A model generated the notes under the pieces. The model saw nothing but the letters and a program-made list of their open reading frames with translations, had not been told where the DNA came from and searched no databases. A program made the translations under genes and the position numbers. From Collinsella aerofaciens (lineage in GTDB: Bacteria; Actinomycetota; Coriobacteriia; Coriobacteriales; Coriobacteriaceae), in contig NZ_JADPCH010000010.1 in assembly GCF_015670745.1 (NCBI RefSeq), positions 16,977 through 80,976 on the forward strand: a stretch of 64,000 nt of DNA. The letters run 5' to 3'. This document shows positions 34,094-42,944 of this stretch, piece after piece (within the stretch, counting starts at the first letter, position 1; each line of letters starts with the position of its first letter).

Positions 34094-34972
34094 TTATTTG
34101 CCCGCGGTGGCGGCGCCGGATTGCGAAGGGGCGACGACTTTGAGCGGCTTTACGAGAGAATCCTCGTGCGAAACCGGCGCGGCTGGCTCTTCGTTTTTGG
34201 CCTTGGTGGACTCGGAACGCGTGATTTCCTCATCGAGTGCATCGATGTCGGCGTCCTCGACCACGGCGTTGAGCGACTCAAAAACGCGGTTCTTGAGCAG
34301 CGCGGTGTGCACGCCCTCCGTCAGGTCGTGAAGCTTCTTAAACGCACGCTCGAGCTTGGCGTCGCGCTCGTCATCGGAGGTATCCATTCCGAGCATGCTC
34401 ACGAGCACCTGCTCAAACATCGAGGACTCGCGGTTAGCGGAAGACACGTACTGACGCAGGTTGCGTGGCTCGATATGGAAGCGCGACAGCTCGGAGCAGT
34501 AACGGATGATCGGAAAATCGCGACCATCGACGAGCTCGCGGTTCTGCGGGCTTTTGATGATGCGAATGAGGTCGTTTTCGGCGAGCGAGCGGATAAACGA
34601 AATCTCGACGCCCAGCATATCGGGAATGGTCTCGATGGGATGCAGCTTTTGCTTAGTCTCCTTGGGCTCCGTCTTGAGCGGAACATCGGACAGCAAGCCC
34701 ACCTCGTAGGCGAGCGTTGACAGGTCCGTGGCGTTTTCCAAGCGCTGCTTAATCACGTTGAGTGGCATATAGCGGGTCTTCTGCAGGTGCAGAATGACCT
34801 CCAGGCGATCAACGTCCTCCTTGGAGTACTGACGGTATCCCTTTGGCGTACGATGAGGGGTAATGAGCCCCTCATCCTCTAGAAATCTAATTTTTGAGTT
34901 CGAAAGATCGGGGTATGCGCCTCGAAGTAGGTTGACGACTTGGCCGATACTCAGATAGTTGCGTTCGGCCAT
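34094..34972 (-). CDS. MerR family regulator (FtsR-like)
   Basis: The 292-residue protein has an N-terminal MerR winged HTH (LSIGQVVNLLRGAYPDLSNSK; FLEDEGLITPHRTPKGYRQY) and a long C-terminal region with no metal-binding cysteines. In actinobacteria a MerR gene beside a GarA-like FHA gene encodes FtsR-type regulators of cell division; the neighbour at 34976 is an FHA protein three bases away, which fits. The last ~40 residues are low complexity. Target genes are unknown. Confidence 0.85.
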   Translation of the reverse strand: MAERNYLSIGQVVNLLRGAYPDLSNSKIRFLEDEGLITPHRTPKGYRQYSKEDVDRLEVILHLQKTRYMPLNVIKQRLENATDLSTLAYEVGLLSDVPLKTEPKETKQKLHPIETIPDMLGVEISFIRSLAENDLIRIIKSPQNRELVDGRDFPIIRYCSELSRFHIEPRNLRQYVSSANRESSMFEQVLVSMLGMDTSDDERDAKLERAFKKLHDLTEGVHTALLKNRVFESLNAVVEDADIDALDEEITRSESTKAKNEEPAAPVSHEDSLVKPLKVVAPSQSGAATAGK

Positions 34973-34975
34973 GCC

Positions 34976-35410
34976 CTACTCACCGGTTTCGATGCGCTCC
35001 GGCGTGCTCTCGTGGTAGATGAGCGTAAACGTACCGATCTGGACGGAAGAACCGTCGTGCAGCGGGGCTGCATTGACGATGGCACCGTCGACCCAGGTGC
35101 CATTGAGCGAGCCCAAGTCCTCGATGCGAGCGCCGAGGCCCTCGCGAATAATGCGCGCGTGGCTGCGCGAAACGGTCATGTCATTGAGGAAGATGCCGTT
35201 CGCAGGATCGCGGCCGATGGTGGTCACGTCGTCCTCGAGTTCAAAAGCGGCACCAGTCTGCGGACCCTTGACGATGGACAGAACGGGGGCGGTGATGCGC
35301 ACGTTGGCCATGAGGTCGGGAACGGTGACGTCGCTTGAAGGAACGCGGAATACGCAGGTAGCGTCCGCGGTCTTATCATTCTGAGGCATATTGTTAACCA
35401 TGTTGTCCAT
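34976..35410 (-). CDS. FHA-domain protein (GarA/OdhI-like)
   Basis: The 144-residue protein has a C-terminal FHA domain (residues ~55-125) with TIGRDPANGIFLNDMTVSRSHA and LGSLNGTWVDG, the phosphothreonine-binding loops. A short N-terminal tail has threonines (TADAT, DVTVPD) that could be kinase sites as in GarA. GarA/OdhI proteins control 2-oxoglutarate metabolism through Ser/Thr kinases; no kinase gene lies in this window. ATG 35410 is chosen because AGGGG lies just upstream. It is probably the first gene of the FHA-merR-apt unit. Confidence 0.85.
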   Translation of the reverse strand: MDNMVNNMPQNDKTADATCVFRVPSSDVTVPDLMANVRITAPVLSIVKGPQTGAAFELEDDVTTIGRDPANGIFLNDMTVSRSHARIIREGLGARIEDLGSLNGTWVDGAIVNAAPLHDGSSVQIGTFTLIYHESTPERIETGE

Positions 35411-35476
35411 GACAACCCCTAACTTATCGCGGACCTGCCGCAAATAATGAACCGTACGTAATCATACCCCAACGAA

Positions 35477-36181
35477 TCAGTCTTCGATTTCAGGGTTCAG
35501 AAAGTCGATGTCCTCGTCCTCGGGATGCGCGAGAGCCTGTTTAATGGCCGCTCCGCCCTTAATGGAGTAGATGACAGCCGTGAGCATGGAGAAGATCACG
35601 CCGCCGTACACAAAGAAGATGCCGAGGGGCACCGAGCTTCCGTTGAGGCCCGGGAAGGCCGTAAGGGATGAAGGTAAAAGATGCAGGCCGTCAATAACGG
35701 GGAAACCGAGCAGCATGAGCGAGAAACCAGTCATGAGCAGCGCTGTGGCAATCTTTCCCGGGAAGACGACATCGATGGGGCGACGGTGATAATGACGAAC
35801 GATAAGCGTGCCGATGCCCAGATAGATGTCGCGGCCAATAATGAGCACGCAGACCCAGATGGGTAGCTCTCCGCGGACCACCAGTCCCAAGACGCCGGTG
35901 AACAGCAGCGCACGGTCGCAGATGGGATCTATGACCTTGCCGAGCCATGAGACCGTCTTAGTCATGCGGGCGATCTGGCCGTCCATCCAGTCGGTGGAGG
36001 CGGCAACGGCGTAGATAACAATGGCGATGACGCGGTTGTTGTCCGTCACAAACAGGTACAGAAATACCAGGGTGAGGATCAGGCGCGTAAAGGTGATGAA
36101 ATTGGAGATCGTAAAGATCTTATTCGACGGGTAATCGGAAGTGCCGATAAGCTCCTTTTTGATCTTCTTTTTGATGCCCAC
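35477..36181 (-). CDS. CDP-alcohol phosphatidyltransferase (second PgsA-like enzyme)
   Basis: The 234-residue membrane protein has the signature D-x2-DG-x2-AR-x8-G-x3-D-x3-D (DWMDGQIAR...GKVIDPICDR) near residues 68-92 and several hydrophobic helices. I choose the GTG start at 36181 (GIKKKIKKELIG) because GGGGGAG precedes it; an ATG start farther upstream lacks a site. It could be a second phosphatidylglycerophosphate synthase, a cardiolipin synthase or another head-group transferase. A dyad and possible promoter lie at 36308-36362. Confidence 0.85.
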   Translation of the reverse strand: MGIKKKIKKELIGTSDYPSNKIFTISNFITFTRLILTLVFLYLFVTDNNRVIAIVIYAVAASTDWMDGQIARMTKTVSWLGKVIDPICDRALLFTGVLGLVVRGELPIWVCVLIIGRDIYLGIGTLIVRHYHRRPIDVVFPGKIATALLMTGFSLMLLGFPVIDGLHLLPSSLTAFPGLNGSSVPLGIFFVYGGVIFSMLTAVIYSIKGGAAIKQALAHPEDEDIDFLNPEIED

Positions 36182-36307
36182 AGGACTCCCCCGCTGGTTA
36201 ACGACAAAACTTTCGATACTATACCCGTTCCGGCGATGTCTATCCAGCGCAGCCATAGAGAGTCCAGACATGTGGAGGGCGCTATTAGGCGGGGGATTTC
36301 GCATTTG

Positions 36308-36362
36308 TGTACATCTGCCTCCAAACATGTCAAAAAATGTCGATTTTGGTGGCTAATGTACA
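36308..36362 (-). promoter_or_regulatory. Dyad-flanked promoter upstream of the second pgsA-like gene
   Basis: The imperfect inverted repeat TGTACATCTGCCTCCAAA (36308-36325) and TTTGGTGGCTAATGTACA (36345-36362) matches at 15 of 18 positions. On the minus strand TTGACA (36328-36333) lies between the arms and a weak -10 (TACACA) lies in the downstream arm, so a bound protein would cover the promoter. Confidence 0.4.
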
Positions 36363-36429
36363 CGTTTTGATTCGGTGATTACATCGATCGGGAACGTTGT
36401 TACTTTAAGCAAAATAATCATGGTGATTA

Positions 36430-36463
36430 AAACAAAAAAGGTCAGGCACTAAGTGCCTGACCT
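36430..36463 (-). terminator. Terminator after tRNA-Pro
   Basis: On the minus strand AGGTCAGGCAC and GTGCCTGACCT form an 11-bp stem with loop TTA, followed by TTTTTTGTTTT. Confidence 0.92.
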
Positions 36464-36472
36464 GCAAACTTC

Positions 36473-36549
<77 letters not shown>

Positions 36550-36629
36550 AAGCTTTTGTCTGTTGCTCTGCTCTCGCTCGCAACAGGGAGTATATTAACC
36601 CGAAACTTTAGACTTGTGCAAGAACTTTT

Positions 36630-37844
36630 TTATAATTTTTGAAGCAAGTCCAAAATTGTATCTGCGAGCTGGGGTTTTGTTAGCACGCGAAGTTCTTGCG
36701 TACCCGCTTTACTCACGATCCAGGCCTTGTTGGTGTCGGTCCCAAAGCCCGAATCGGTGCGTGAGACATCGTTGGCGATTATTGCATCGCACCCCTTGCG
36801 GGTCAATTTGCGCTCTGCGTACTCGACAACGTTATCGGTCTCGGCCGCAAATCCGATCACGCATCGCTCGCCCTTCTGGCGCGAGAGCTCGGCCAAAATA
36901 TCGACCGTCTCGACCAGTTCGATGCGATCCAGGCGCTCGTTGGCCTTTTTGAGCTTATGGTCCGCAGGGGCCGCGGGGGTGTAGTCGGCGACGGCGGCCG
37001 CACAAATTGCCGCATCGGCCGTCTGGAAGGCGCTCAGGGCCGCCTGGAGCATCTCTGCGGCGGTCTGCACGCGCACGCACTCCACGCCGCTGGGCACATC
37101 GAGCGATGTCGGCCCCAATACCAGCGTGACCTCGGCACCGCGGCGTGCGGCCTCCCCCGCCAGGGCGATGCCCATCTTGCCCGACGACCGGTTACCGATG
37201 AAGCGCACGGGGTCTATCGGTTCGTGCGTGGGGCCGGCGGTAATCACGATGTGCTTACCTACCAGGTCCTGAGGCGCGGGGTTGAGCACCTCACAGACAG
37301 CCTCGACGATGTCCTCGGGCTCGCTCATGCGTCCCGTGTCCACGTCGCCGCAGGCAAGGTAGCCACTGCCCGGACCCACCACATGCACGCCGCGGTCGCG
37401 CAGCGTGGCCATGTTGGCCTGCGTCGCCGGCGCCTTCCACATGCCGTTGTTCATAGCGGGTGCGATCACGATGGGTCGCGGCGTCGCAAGCAGCGTGGTG
37501 GAGATGAGGTCGTCGGCGATGCCGGTGGCCATCTTGGCGATGATATTGGCCGTCGCGGGCGCCACGACCACCAGATCGGGCTCCTGCGCCAGCGAAATGT
37601 GGTGGATGGGGTCGGAGGGATCGTCGAATAAGCCCACGGCAACAGGCTCGTTGGTGAGCGCACGGAAGGTGAGCGGGCCCACAAACTCGGTGGCATGCTC
37701 GCTCATAACGACCTTGACGCGCGCGCCGCGCTTTTGCAGCAAGCGCACGATATTGCACGACTTATAGGCGGCGATCCCGCCGGTAATGCCCAGCAGGATC
37801 GTTTTTCCCTCAAGTTGCATTGAATTGTTGGATGCCGCCGCCAT
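36630..37844 (-). CDS. coaBC: Bifunctional phosphopantothenoylcysteine decarboxylase/phosphopantothenate--cysteine ligase
   Basis: CoaBC catalyses two steps of coenzyme A synthesis. The 404-residue product has the flavin-binding CoaC domain first (LLGITGGIAAYKSCNIVRLL; active His in HHISLA; PAMNNGMW; cysteine in SGYLACGDVDTGRM) and the CoaB ligase domain from about residue 190 (ITAGPTHEPIDPVRFIGNRSSGKMG; KKANERL). A start at 37844 has AAGGAAG upstream. It lies two bases after the zinc-ribbon gene and is probably cotranscribed with it. Confidence 0.96.
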   Translation of the reverse strand: MAAASNNSMQLEGKTILLGITGGIAAYKSCNIVRLLQKRGARVKVVMSEHATEFVGPLTFRALTNEPVAVGLFDDPSDPIHHISLAQEPDLVVVAPATANIIAKMATGIADDLISTTLLATPRPIVIAPAMNNGMWKAPATQANMATLRDRGVHVVGPGSGYLACGDVDTGRMSEPEDIVEAVCEVLNPAPQDLVGKHIVITAGPTHEPIDPVRFIGNRSSGKMGIALAGEAARRGAEVTLVLGPTSLDVPSGVECVRVQTAAEMLQAALSAFQTADAAICAAAVADYTPAAPADHKLKKANERLDRIELVETVDILAELSRQKGERCVIGFAAETDNVVEYAERKLTRKGCDAIIANDVSRTDSGFGTDTNKAWIVSKAGTQELRVLTKPQLADTILDLLQKL

Positions 37845-37846
37845 CG

Positions 37847-38566
37847 CTAGGCTTCCTTGCTCGGGAGTACCAGGAGGCGGTGGCAGTATGGGCAGTGCGT
37901 AATTGACCTACCGTCGTGGTTGAGGTCGCTCATGGACGATGCCTGCAGCGCGGTGTGGCAGACCGTGGGGATGTTGCCCTGGATGGTCTCGACCGCCAGG
38001 CCGCGGAACTGCTTGAGCAGACGCTCGTAGTCCGTGAGCACGTCGGTCGGCAGTGTGGCGGCAAGCGCGGTGCGCTCCTTAGCGGCGGCGTCAATCTGAG
38101 CCTGCAGGTCGGCAGCCTTGGCGCGGGCGGCCTTGGTATCGGCCTTCACGCCCTCCTCGAACTTGGCGATGATTGCCTGCGCGCGGGCCTCGCGGTCGAG
38201 CGCCTCCTTATGGGCGACAACGACGTCCTTGCGGGTGTGCTCAATCTTGTCCAGACGCTTGGCCAGGGTGGCGAGTTCATTCTCCAGGTCCTGAACCTCG
38301 CGGTAGTCGGAGCCGTCGACATGGCGCTTCTTGGCAGCCTCGATGGCGTTGTTGGTCTGAATCTCGGTGGTGTTGAGATCGTCGAGCTCAATGTCCAGAT
38401 CCTTGCGCTGGGCGTAGAGCTTGGTCATCTCGGACTTGAGCTTCACATGGGTCTTGCGCTTGGAAGCGAGCTCCTTGAGCTCCGGCATATTGGCAAGTTC
38501 GCTCTTGTTGCGGGCGAGCTCCAAATCGATCTGTTGCAGCTTGAGTAGCGTAGCGCCGGCGCTCAT
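37847..38566 (-). CDS. C4-type zinc ribbon, coiled-coil protein (DUF164)
   Basis: The 239-residue protein is mostly antiparallel coiled coil (residues ~5-165) followed by a C-terminal zinc ribbon with cysteines in ITHCPYCHRLL and an upstream CHTAL. This matches the DUF164/zf-RING_7 family, structurally like CT398-type proteins of unknown role, possibly nucleic-acid or sigma-factor linked. It is typically encoded beside nif3, as here: the nif3 stop overlaps its ATG (ATGA). ATG 38566 is preceded by AAAAGGAGAG. Confidence 0.9.
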   Translation of the reverse strand: MSAGATLLKLQQIDLELARNKSELANMPELKELASKRKTHVKLKSEMTKLYAQRKDLDIELDDLNTTEIQTNNAIEAAKKRHVDGSDYREVQDLENELATLAKRLDKIEHTRKDVVVAHKEALDREARAQAIIAKFEEGVKADTKAARAKAADLQAQIDAAAKERTALAATLPTDVLTDYERLLKQFRGLAVETIQGNIPTVCHTALQASSMSDLNHDGRSITHCPYCHRLLVLPSKEA

Positions 38567-39372
38567 AAGTTCTCTCCTTTTGTCACAGTCCACCATTGGC
38601 AAGGGTTCAGTATTTTAATCGCATGACGGGGGTTGACCCCGGCGTCAACTGCAGAGTTCATCAATATATCAACGAACGGCTCCTCGGAGCGGTCGTGGCC
38701 GAGCAAGATCACCGACAGCCCGCGCAAGGCAAGGTCTTGCGCCACGTGATAGCCTGCCTCGCCCGTCACGACAACATCCGCACCGGCGGCGATGGCGAGC
38801 TCTCCAAAGTCGCCCAGGGAGCCGCCCAAAATGGCGACGGTGCGGCACGGGCGATCAACTTCGCCCCACACACGCGGGTCGCTTCCGAAGGCTGTGGCAG
38901 CACGGGTGGCAAGATCGCGCAGCGTGCACGGGTCGTTGAGCGTTGCAAGCGCGCCCAGGCCGGTCGGCTCGGGGTCGTCCACGTGCTCCAGTGAGCTCAC
39001 GGGTACGGCACCCAGCAGCTCACTCAGGCAGACGCGGGCTTCGTGCGAGCGGTCCAGGTTGGTGTGGAGCGAGATAATGCTCACGCCGCAACGCGCTGCC
39101 TCGTAGAGCGCCGCGCTGCATTGGGGGCGTGCGGAATCCGACGGACAAAACGCCTCGGGCGCCTTGATGTATATGGGATGATGCGTCAGCAGCACGTTGG
39201 CGCCGCCTTCTTGGGCGCGGCGAACATTAGCTTCGGTCGCATCGAGCGCGCAGGCAACGCCGGTGATCTCCGCGGCCGGATCGCCAACGGAGAGTCCTAC
39301 GTGATCCCAGCCCTCGGCGTCCGCCTTGGGGTAGCGCGCCAGCAGCCCACGTTCAAGCTCGGCGACGATCAT
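38563..39372 (-). CDS. Nif3-like dinuclear metal-centre protein
   Basis: The 269-residue protein belongs to the Nif3/YbgI family, hexameric proteins with a two-metal site, proposed GTP cyclohydrolase-like but not settled. Metal ligands are visible in LLTHHPIYI, SLHTNLD and near the C terminus in GHDRSEEP. Start and stop overlap both neighbours by four bases (ATGA), so cysteine desulfurase, Nif3 and the zinc-ribbon protein are translated from one message. Confidence 0.92.
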   Translation of the reverse strand: MIVAELERGLLARYPKADAEGWDHVGLSVGDPAAEITGVACALDATEANVRRAQEGGANVLLTHHPIYIKAPEAFCPSDSARPQCSAALYEAARCGVSIISLHTNLDRSHEARVCLSELLGAVPVSSLEHVDDPEPTGLGALATLNDPCTLRDLATRAATAFGSDPRVWGEVDRPCRTVAILGGSLGDFGELAIAAGADVVVTGEAGYHVAQDLALRGLSVILLGHDRSEEPFVDILMNSAVDAGVNPRHAIKILNPCQWWTVTKGENL

Positions 39373-40547
39373 GCGGCACCCACGATCGAGAGCAGCGTCT
39401 GGGCAAACTCGTCCAGGTCGACAGGGTTCACACGGTCATCAAACGAGATACGCAGAGCGCCCAATGCCTGCTCGCGACCAATGCCCATGGCGCTGAGAAC
39501 ATGGCTCGGGTCCATGCTGCCGCTCGAGCATGCCGAGCCAGCCGACACCTCAAAGCCGGCGGCGTCGAGCTTGATGATGAGCTCCTCGGAGTCCATGCCG
39601 TCAATGTAGATCGATACCATGCCGGGCAGACGGTCGGCTTGCGCGTAGTCGCCCATGGTGGCGTGAATGCGCGGATGGGCCGTAAGCGTGGCGTAGAGCT
39701 TGTCGGATAAGGCCTGCAGCGTTGTACGCTCCTGGGCCACGCGGGGCGCCAACGTGCGGGCGGCAGCGGCAAAAGCCAGCTGTGTACGCAGGTCCTGCGT
39801 GCCGGCACGACGACCGGCCTCCTGTCCGCCGCCAAAGATGCGGGGTCGCAGTGGGGTGCGGGTCTTAACGTAGAGCGCGCCAGATGCCACAGGACCGCCG
39901 ATCTTGTGCGCGGCAACGGTCATAGCATCGACGCCCAGCTCGGTGACATCGAGCGGAATATGCAAGTAGCCTTGGATGGCATCGGTATGAAACAGGGCAC
40001 CGGCAGCATGTGCGGCGGCGGCCAGCTCGCGGATGGGCTGCACCACGCCGGTCTCGTTGTTGGCAACCATGATGCTCACGAGCGCCACGTCGTCGCCTAG
40101 TAGCTCGACAAGCGTGGCGGGCTCAATGTAGCCCATGCGGCAGGGCTGCACCAGGTCGACGCTAAAGCCTGCGGCACGCAGCAGCGGCAGGTTGTCCAGA
40201 ATCGAATCGTGCTCGATGGCAGATACGATCACGCGGTTACGCTTACGGTCGCGCTGACGTGCACCCTCGGCAAGACCGAGTAGCGCCAGCTGGTTGGCTT
40301 CGGTGCCGCCGTTGGTCAGAACAATCTCAGACGGGCGAACGCGCGCGCCAAAGCTGCGGGCGATCTCGCGACGTGCAACCTCCAGACGCGCGGCAGCCTT
40401 GCGGCCGAGCGAGTGCAGCGAGTTGGGGTTGACGCCCGCTAGCTCGCTATCGTCGTACTCACGCTGCGCAAGGCGCGCCTCGGCGCGCATGGGCGTCGAG
40501 GCGGCGTAGTCAAGATTCACGGGTATGCGGTTTTGACCTGCGGTCAT
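39369..40547 (-). CDS. Cysteine desulfurase (NifS/IscS family)
   Basis: The 392-residue PLP enzyme takes sulfur from cysteine for iron-sulfur clusters and thio-modifications. It starts VNLDYAASTPM, binds PLP through Lys in TVAAHKIGGPVASGALYV near residue 206, and has the active-site Cys in SAGSACSSGSMDPSHVL near residue 325. No IscU, SufU or MnmA gene is adjacent, so the acceptor is unknown. Its ribosome binding site AGGAGG overlaps the rpe stop region, consistent with cotranscription. Confidence 0.94.
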   Translation of the reverse strand: MTAGQNRIPVNLDYAASTPMRAEARLAQREYDDSELAGVNPNSLHSLGRKAAARLEVARREIARSFGARVRPSEIVLTNGGTEANQLALLGLAEGARQRDRKRNRVIVSAIEHDSILDNLPLLRAAGFSVDLVQPCRMGYIEPATLVELLGDDVALVSIMVANNETGVVQPIRELAAAAHAAGALFHTDAIQGYLHIPLDVTELGVDAMTVAAHKIGGPVASGALYVKTRTPLRPRIFGGGQEAGRRAGTQDLRTQLAFAAAARTLAPRVAQERTTLQALSDKLYATLTAHPRIHATMGDYAQADRLPGMVSIYIDGMDSEELIIKLDAAGFEVSAGSACSSGSMDPSHVLSAMGIGREQALGALRISFDDRVNPVDLDEFAQTLLSIVGAA

Positions 40548-40553
40548 AAGGGT

Positions 40554-41225
40554 TTATGCCTCCTGTGCAGCCTCGTTGCCCAGCTTCTGCAGCAGCGCAA
40601 CCTCGGCAGCGGGATCTTCGGACTTAAATACGGCAGAACCGGCCACCAGGACATTTGCGCCGGCCTTGACGACCTCGGCAATGTTCTTGGAAGAAATGCC
40701 ACCGTCGACTTCGATGAGGGGCGAAACGCCGTGACGCTCGCACATGGCCTTGAGCTCGTGGAGCTTAGCGATGGTGCCCGGGATAAAGCTCTGGCCGCCA
40801 AAGCCTGGGTTCACGCTCATCAGCAGCACCATATCGACGACGTCGATGATGCTCTCGAGCACGCACACGGGGGTGGCGGGGTTGAGCACAACGCCGGCCT
40901 TGACGCCGCGCTGCTGCAGATGAGTGAGCGTGCGGTGCAGGTGCGTGGAAGCCTCGTAGTGCACGGTGATCATGTCGGCGCCGGCGTCGGCGTACCAATC
41001 GACCGTCTCGTCGGGGTTCGATACCATCAGGTGCGCGTCGACCGGCACGTCGGTGGAGCGCTTGACGGCCTTGAGGATGTCGACGCCAAAGGTGAGGTTG
41101 CCGGTAAAGTGGCCGTCCATGACGTCGAAGTGCACGTAGTCGGCGCCGGCGATCTTGTCGAGGTCGCCCTTGAGGTTGGCCATATCGGCCGAAAGGATGG
41201 ACGGAGCGATTTTAATGGAACCCAT
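40554..41225 (-). CDS. rpe: Ribulose-phosphate 3-epimerase
   Basis: Rpe interconverts ribulose 5-phosphate and xylulose 5-phosphate. The 223-residue TIM barrel has IAPSILSADMANLKGDLD at the N terminus, metal and catalytic residues in HFDVMDGHF and DAHLMVSNP, VNPGFGGQSFIP, EVDGGIS and VLVAGSAVFKSEDP. ATG 41225 follows AAAGGC. It lies between gpsA and the cysteine desulfurase gene on the same strand. Confidence 0.96.
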   Translation of the reverse strand: MGSIKIAPSILSADMANLKGDLDKIAGADYVHFDVMDGHFTGNLTFGVDILKAVKRSTDVPVDAHLMVSNPDETVDWYADAGADMITVHYEASTHLHRTLTHLQQRGVKAGVVLNPATPVCVLESIIDVVDMVLLMSVNPGFGGQSFIPGTIAKLHELKAMCERHGVSPLIEVDGGISSKNIAEVVKAGANVLVAGSAVFKSEDPAAEVALLQKLGNEAAQEA

Positions 41226-41243
41226 GGTAGAAGCCTTTCTGCG

Positions 41244-42251
41244 CTAGTCGGTGAGTCCGTAGAACTCTTGGGAGGGTACGCGGTCGGTAAGAATCTCGAG
41301 CGCCCTATCCAAAGTAACACCGTTGTAGAGCGTTTGCTCCACGGCAAAGGTGAGCGGAATGTCTACGCCCAGTGAACGGGCAAGCTCGCTCACGCTGCGG
41401 GCCGCGACGGCGCCCTCGACAACCATATGCGTGCGCGTCTGATACTCGTCGAGCGACACGCCGTGGGCAAACTCGTAGCCAAAGGTGCGGTTGCGCGAAT
41501 GCTCCGAGGTGCAGGTGGCAATGAGGTCACCCATGCCGGCAAGTCCCATGCAGGTCATAGCTTGACCGCCGCGGGCATGCACCAGACGGCTAATCTCGGC
41601 CAGGCCGCGCGTCATGATGAGGGCGAGCGTGTTGTCGCCGGCACCGGTGCCGGCGGAGATGCCGCACACGATGGCGATGACATTTTTCATGGCGCCGCAG
41701 ACCTCGACACCGGTCATGTCTTGCGACAGATAGATGCGGAAGGCCGTGGACAGGAGCAGGTCCTTAAAGGTCTCCCCTATCTGCGGATCTTTGCTGGCGA
41801 TGACGGCGGCAGAAAGCCCGCCGCGGCAGATCTCCTCGGCATGGTTGGGGCCCGAGAGCGCCGCCACGCGCGCCTCGTTGCCGATCTCGCTGGCGATGAC
41901 CTCGCTCATGAGCAGGCCGGACTCGGGCTCAATGCCCTTGGTGAGGCAGAGCACCGGGGTATTGGCTGCGATAAAGGGCGCGGCCTGGTGGCACACGCTG
42001 CGAAGGTGCGTCGAAGGAACGGCGAAGATGATGGCCTCGGCGCCGTCGAGCGCCTGTACCAGGTCCGTGGTGGCGACGACGTTGCCGGGCAGCTCGTAGC
42101 CCACCAAATACCGGGGGTTACGGTGCTCGCCGTTGATGCCGGCGGCCGTCTGCTCGCTGTGGGCCCACATGGTCACGCGCTCGGCACGCGCGGCAGCAAG
42201 GCCGGCGACGGCGGTTCCCCAGGAGCCGGAGCCAATCAGCGCAACATTCAT
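41244..42251 (-). CDS. gpsA: Glycerol-3-phosphate dehydrogenase [NAD(P)+]
   Basis: GpsA makes sn-glycerol 3-phosphate for phospholipid synthesis. The 335-residue product has the NAD-binding motif GSGSWGTAVAGL at the N terminus, LTKGIEPESG, SGPNHAEE, catalytic Lys in GAMKNVIAI and the TRGLAEISRL and GLAGMGDLIATC signatures. It lies nine bases after plsY, whose product uses the glycerol 3-phosphate it makes. ATG follows TAGGAGAG. Confidence 0.97.
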   Translation of the reverse strand: MNVALIGSGSWGTAVAGLAAARAERVTMWAHSEQTAAGINGEHRNPRYLVGYELPGNVVATTDLVQALDGAEAIIFAVPSTHLRSVCHQAAPFIAANTPVLCLTKGIEPESGLLMSEVIASEIGNEARVAALSGPNHAEEICRGGLSAAVIASKDPQIGETFKDLLLSTAFRIYLSQDMTGVEVCGAMKNVIAIVCGISAGTGAGDNTLALIMTRGLAEISRLVHARGGQAMTCMGLAGMGDLIATCTSEHSRNRTFGYEFAHGVSLDEYQTRTHMVVEGAVAARSVSELARSLGVDIPLTFAVEQTLYNGVTLDRALEILTDRVPSQEFYGLTD

Positions 42252-42260
42252 GACTCTCTC

Positions 42261-42944
42261 CTATTTATCGTCGGGCTCGGTGACGCGCTTGGTAAACGAG
42301 AGCTTGGACTCCTTACCGGTCATGAGCTTTTTGATGTTCGCACGATGGGCCCACACCACGGTGATGCCGATCATCGCCATGCAAAACTTAAGGCCTAGGC
42401 TGCTGTACGGAAAGACCGCACAAGCGGCGATGGGAAGTCCGATGGCCGCGGCAAGCGAGCCCACCGACACAAACTTGGTGATGGCGACGGCCACGATAAA
42501 CATGCCCAGCAGCGACAGGCCAATGGGCCAGTACCAGGCGAGGATAACGCCCAGACCAACTGCGATACCCTTGCCGCCGTGGAAGTTGAGATAGGGCGAG
42601 AAGATATGGCCCCACACGGCTGCCAGGCAGATGACGCCGAGCATCCAGTCGCCGGGGGCACCGGGCGCCATAATGTTCGGCGGAAAGCCATAGCCCAAGT
42701 CGGCAATGAGCGGACGCGCGATAAGGACGCAGATGGCGCCCTTAAGGCAGTCGAGCAGCAGCGTGAGCGCGGCTACCTTGGGGCCGGCCACACGCAGGGC
42801 GTTGGTGGTGCCGATGTTGCCGGAGCCCGCCTTGCGAATGTCGGTGTGGTTGAACACGCGGCCCAGGATCAGGCCAAACGGAATCGCTCCGATAAAGAAC
42901 GAGACCACGGCGCAGATGGCGGTCAGCAGAATCGGATTATGCAT
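42261..42944 (-). CDS. plsY: Acyl-phosphate:glycerol-3-phosphate acyltransferase PlsY
   Basis: PlsY transfers acyl groups from acyl phosphate to glycerol 3-phosphate, the first step of phospholipid synthesis in most Gram-positives. The 227-residue protein has five or so membrane segments and the three motifs GSGNIGTTNALRV, FHGGKGIAVGLG and a C-terminal R-H/R-R-x-N-I segment (WAHRANIKKL). ATG 42944 is preceded by GAAGGAGC and overlaps the der stop region by eight bases. It has a somewhat longer loop near residues 80-100 than usual. Confidence 0.95.
   Translation of the reverse strand: MHNPILLTAICAVVSFFIGAIPFGLILGRVFNHTDIRKAGSGNIGTTNALRVAGPKVAALTLLLDCLKGAICVLIARPLIADLGYGFPPNIMAPGAPGDWMLGVICLAAVWGHIFSPYLNFHGGKGIAVGLGVILAWYWPIGLSLLGMFIVAVAITKFVSVGSLAAAIGLPIAACAVFPYSSLGLKFCMAMIGITVVWAHRANIKKLMTGKESKLSFTKRVTEPDDK

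Noticed and set aside
36141..36356. 71-codon plus-strand frame upstream of tRNA-Pro
   Set aside because: It crosses the promoter region and start of the minus-strand pgsA-like gene, with no ribosome binding site.
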